A DNA stretch of 7,348 nucleotides from Legionella sp. (GTDB lineage: Bacteria > Pseudomonadota > Gammaproteobacteria > Legionellales > Legionellaceae). The stretch's first letter is position 1; each line of letters starts with the position of its first letter. The stretch lies in assembly GCA_004297865.1 (NCBI GenBank), contig SCSO01000063.1:1-7348 (forward strand), in the 5' to 3' direction. The translations under genes were made by a program, and so were the position numbers. Shown here one piece after another: positions 4,374-7,348 of this stretch. The notes under the pieces were generated by a model, which saw only the letters and a list, made by a program, of their open reading frames with translations, did no database searches and was not told the origin of the DNA.

Positions 4374-7331
4374 CAAGAAGAAATTAAGCAGACAACCCAG
4401 CAGTTGCCCAGTCATGAACCTTTTGTTCAATTGGTTGCCGACGTATTAAATATAGATCCGAAACATATTGATCTAGAAGCACCTTTAAGTCGCTATGCTT
4501 TTGATTCGGTGAATATGATTCACTTCACTAATCGTATTAATGAAACTTACGGCTTGAATTTATCACCAGCAGCTTTGTATGAATTCACTAGCCTTGCTGC
4601 TTTTTATGTTGACCATATACAAAGTCAAAATACTCCTGTCGTGCAAACGAAAAATGACACTGTCATTCAGCAAGAATGCAATGATATTGCCATCATTGGT
4701 ATGAGCGGTATATTTCCGCAAGCTGCCGATCTGGATGACTTTTGGAATAATTTAGCGCTAGGGAAAGATTGCATCAGTGAATTACCGCGTGCACGTTGGA
4801 ACACGGAAGAGTTTGCGGTGCAGTGGGGTGGTTTTATTGATCATGTGGATCAATTTGACGCAGCCTTTTTTAATATTTCACCCCGGGAAGCAGAATTAAT
4901 CGATCCCCAGCAAAGACTTTTTTTACAAACGGTATGGAAGACTATCGAAGATTCAGGCTATGCTCCTGACGCCATTGCGGCAGTCAAAACGGGATTGTTT
5001 GTTGGTGTCTTTAATCATGATTATGCTGAGTTGTTGCAACAACAAGGCGTCATGGATGCATATTTAACTACGGGTACGATGAATAGCATGATTGCTAATC
5101 GTATTTCCTATGTGTTGAATTTACGAGGACCGAGTGAAGCGATTGATACCGCTTGCTCAAGTTCTTTAGTTGCCATTCACCAAGCGGTATCGGCTATCTT
5201 GCAAGGCGATTGCGAACTGGCCATCGCTGGTGGGGTGAATATTTTATCCAGCGCCACTTCCTTTAATTCCGCTAATCAAGCAGGTATGTTAAGCCAAGAC
5301 GGACGTTGTAAAACCTTTGATAAGGACGCGAATGGCTATGTCCGTGGTGAAGGGGTAGGCGCGATTCTCTTAAAGAAACTATCGCAAGCTCTAACTGATG
5401 GTGATCAGATTCACGGTGTCATTAAAGGTACCGCGGTTAACCATGGTGGACACGTTAATACACTGACTGCACCAAATCCCAATGCACAAGCGGAAGTGAT
5501 AGTGAGCGCCTGTCAACGTGCACAAATTCCGGTGGAAAGTATTCAATACATTGAAACTCATGGTACAGGCACCCCTTTAGGCGATCCTATTGAAATTAAT
5601 GGGTTGAAAAAAGCATTTCAACAATTAGCTTTAGTACAAGAGAAAAAGGATTTAGGTAAAAACTATTGTGCTTTAGGCGCAGTGAAAACCCATATTGGTC
5701 ATCTAGAGTCTGCGGCGGGGATTGCGGGCCTGATTAAAATGTTATTGGCTCTACGTCACCAAACACTACCGGCTAATTTACATTTAAACACGGTTAATCC
5801 TTATATCGATATTACTGACAGTCCTTTTTATTTGCTCGATAAAAGTTATCCTTGGCCTAAAGGACAAACCACTCCACGCCGAGCGGGGATTAGTTCTTTC
5901 GGCTTTGGTGGTGCGAATGCTCATATAGTGATTGAAGAAGCGCCTGCATCAGAAAAAAGAGCAGACTATCCTCACCAGGATTATCTCATTTGCTTATCTG
6001 CGCAAACTGAAATAGCTTTAGAGCAACGTAAAAAAGATCTGCACACTTGGTTAACTCAGCAAAATTCTTCACCTTGTTTAGCCACGTTATCCTATACCTT
6101 AAATGTTGGTAGACAACATTTCGCCCAGCGTTTTGCAGTGATAGTCTCTTCAGTAGAAGAGTTGTTGACTGCGCTTGCAGCGGGTGAAAATTCTACGATC
6201 AATTCGACTTCAGCTTTGCAGGTTTTTGGGCAAAAATATCGACAAGGTGAGGCTATAGCTTGGCAATCTATATATGGTGATTTTCAGCAAAGAATGTCTT
6301 TGCCTACCTATCCATTTGCCAAAGATTCTCATTGGATTGCGCAGAAAGCGCAGCGTTTAGGACGTTTGCATGCTTTGCTTGATGCGAATCAATCCACTTT
6401 AAATCAAGTGCTGTTTTCTAAGCGCTTTCAGGGCAATGAGTTTTATTTGCAAGAACATCAGGTCCATCAGGAAAAAGTATTACCCGGTGCTCTATGTTTG
6501 GAAATGGCCTATGTGGCTGCTAATTTGGCACTTAAAAATCAACCCGTACGTGCCATGAGCCAAATTATATGGCAAAAACCCATTAAATCTTTTGAATTGC
6601 AACACACTTTGGAATTACAGCTGACTGCCGCCGGTCAAGATGTGGCTTTTAGTTTAGGCTATGCGCAAGAACAATTTGTTAGCGGACGCATTCATTATTC
6701 CTCAGCGACGCCTTTATTTCATTTGAATAAAGTAAGCGAATTCCCTAAACAACAATCACCTGAAGCTATTTATGCATACTTTAAAAAAGCCGGCTTGAAT
6801 TATGGCGCAAGTTTTCAAGTGATTAAACAATTACAATATAATGACACGCAATTATTGGCAGAATTAGAGTTAGCAGAAAATATTGCCATAGAAGGGTATC
6901 AACTTCATCCCTGTCTTCTTGACGGTGTTTTGCAATGCACGCAAGCTTTATTAAAAAATCGCCAGAACTTGTATTTACCTTTTTCTATTAATCATTTAAC
7001 ACTGCATGCACCATTGACTCGTAGTTGTCAGGTTTGGGTTCATTTAAGCTCTGCACCGGACGAAGAAGCCTTTCCTACTTTTAATATTCAGGTCACTGAT
7101 TTAGAAGGTAAGTCATTACTTGATATACATGAATTTACTTTGGCTGCAGTGGTTAATGAAACAGTGAGCACCGCCTATTATCAGCCCCAATGGGTTGCAC
7201 AAGCACCTCAAGCAGACTCTTCCATGTTGGGTAAAGTTTTGGTTTTAGCGAGTCAGCAAAATCAGTTAGAACGTTTACATAAAGAGCTTGGTTTAGAGCA
7301 GGCGGACTATGCTTTATTAGAACAATTCACC
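2739..7331 (+). CDS. Trans-AT polyketide synthase, loading + first module (FAAL-ACP-KS-DH-[KR]), 3' end missing
   Basis: A very large cytosolic multidomain enzyme, open without a stop from 2739 to the end of real sequence (1,531 residues). Domains: acyl-AMP ligase of FAAL type (about 1-545), ACP (559-628, Ser590), KS (648-1068, Cys806/His941/His988), post-KS linker without an AT (1069-1199), DH (about 1210-1472, His1240/Asp1395), then the first 52 residues of a probable KR region (from 1480). The lack of an AT after the KS, and the L-P-T-Y-P-F motif leading straight into the DH, identify a trans-AT PKS fed by the acyltransferase upstream. A ligase-ACP pair at the N-terminus marks this as the assembly line's loading end. 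Start: ATG 2739 has a weak GGA (2729-2731) at good spacing, and the protein then aligns with FAAL N-termini. An in-frame ATG at 2727 would add four residues but has no RBS. An in-frame TAA at 2700 limits the frame. The last codons to 7348 are adapter. Confidence 0.96.
4413..4622 (+). other. PKS domain: loading acyl carrier protein
   Basis: Residues 559-628, about 70 long as expected. It starts at F-V-Q-L-V-A-D-V-L and carries Y-A-F-D-S-V-N-M at 586-593; Ser590 is the phosphopantetheine attachment site (consensus DSL/DSV). It would take the acyl group from the preceding ligase and pass it to the KS. Confidence 0.92.
4680..5942 (+). other. PKS domain: ketosynthase (trans-AT type, catalytic triad intact)
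   Basis: Residues 648-1068. It opens with D-I-A-I-I-G-M-S-G-I-F-P. The active-site Cys806 is in D-T-A-C-S-S-S, His941 in E-T-H-G-T-G-T, and His988 in K-T-H-I-G-H-L-E; it closes with G-F-G-G-A-N-A-H-I-V-I. All three catalytic residues are present, so it should condense, unlike the Cys-less or His-less KS0 or KSQ forms. The N-terminal loop between Trp687 and the G-G-F-I-D motif at 697 is about 9 residues, whereas typical modular KSs have around 20. N-H-G-G-H-V-N-T-L-T-A-P-N-P is the style seen in trans-AT KSs. Confidence 0.95.
5943..6335 (+). other. PKS region: post-KS linker, no acyltransferase
   Basis: About 130 residues (1069-1199) between KS and DH. The first part (Y-L-I-C-L-S-A-Q-T) is the KS-flanking alpha/beta subdomain, with Y-T-L-N-V-G-R and a Q-R-F-A-V-I-V strand. 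The end is M-S-L-P-T-Y-P-F-A-K-D-S-H-W (Pro1189 to Trp1199). A cis-AT would need some 300 residues with GHSLG here, and there is none. This absence is the main evidence for AT supply in trans. Confidence 0.88.
6366..7154 (+). other. PKS domain: dehydratase (double hotdog)
   Basis: Residues about 1210-1472. The N-terminal motif H-x3-G-x4-P appears as H1240-QVH-Q1244-EKVL-P1249: the catalytic His and the Pro are kept, but the Gly is Gln. It continues with L-P-G-A-L-C-L-E-M-A, the normal hotdog helix. Y-G-A-S-F-Q is at 1355-1360. The second catalytic motif L-H-P-C-L-L-D-G-V-L-Q has Asp1395 and Gln1399. Both catalytic residues are present, so a working dehydratase forming an alpha,beta double bond is likely. 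A DH-like pyran synthase or an impaired DH cannot be excluded because of the Gly-to-Gln change. Confidence 0.9.
7176..7331 (+). other. PKS region: start of probable ketoreductase structural subdomain, truncated
   Basis: Residues 1480-1531. Y-Y-Q-P-Q-W is the usual linker that opens the structural half of a PKS ketoreductase, followed by G-K-V-L-V-L-A-S, a first beta strand. The NADPH-binding and catalytic half is beyond the contig end, so neither activity nor stereochemical type can be judged. A DH requires prior ketoreduction, which fits. Confidence 0.55.
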
Positions 7332-7348
7332 AGATCGGAAGAGCACAC
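7332..7348. other. Illumina TruSeq adapter remnant (non-biological)
   Basis: The last 17 bases, AGATCGGAAGAGCACAC, are identical to the start of the Illumina TruSeq read-1 adapter, and they sit exactly at the end. Translated, they append R-S-E-E-H to the PKS. They should be removed; the natural sequence ends at 7331 or slightly before. Confidence 0.97.

Noticed and set aside
4249..4449. A 66-residue + strand frame at 4249-4449
   Set aside because: It is an out-of-frame shadow inside the FAAL/ACP part of the PKS, whose own frame is continuous there with the PKTASGK motif.
1..7348. CRISPR array, tRNA/rRNA genes, IS elements or attachment sites
   Set aside because: No regularly spaced repeats, RNA gene cores, transposase frames or flanking duplications were seen on either strand by reading.

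Overview
The window looks like the right-hand part of a biosynthetic gene cluster for a polyketide of the trans-acyltransferase (trans-AT) type. It is probably a whole assembly contig, because its last 17 bases (7332-7348) are the start of an Illumina TruSeq adapter. The DNA is moderately AT-rich. It carries an outer-membrane FadL-family porin with a signal peptide, so the host is Gram-negative. The style of the FadL protein and the base composition suggest a gammaproteobacterium, perhaps Legionellales or a relative. That placement is an impression, not a measurement.

Layout, all on the + strand: (1) 1-329, the C-terminal end of an aromatic amino acid ammonia-lyase/aminomutase (MIO family), cut by the left edge. 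(2) 329-1177, a free-standing malonyl-CoA:ACP acyltransferase that overlaps the lyase stop by one base (TAATG). (3) 1178-1335, a gap with a GC-rich inverted repeat, a small AT-rich palindrome and a possible promoter. (4) 1336-2625, a FadL/TodX-type outer-membrane channel starting at GTG. (5) 2626-2738, a strong intrinsic terminator and a weak candidate promoter. (6) 2739 to the end, a large modular polyketide synthase (PKS), open for more than 1,500 codons without a stop. Its order is FAAL-like acyl-AMP ligase, ACP, ketosynthase (KS), AT-less linker, dehydratase (DH), then the beginning of a probable ketoreductase (KR) region, where real sequence ends.

Inferred working model: the lyase would make an arylacrylic acid (cinnamate or p-coumarate), or a beta-amino acid if it is an aminomutase. 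The ligase would adenylate a carboxylic acid, plausibly that one, and load it onto the adjacent ACP. The KS would extend it with malonyl units supplied in trans by the discrete acyltransferase, and the DH would remove water after beta-keto reduction. The FadL-type channel could carry a hydrophobic substrate or product across the outer membrane. The protein families, trans-AT architecture and loading-module logic are well supported. The aryl starter and the transport role are hypotheses.
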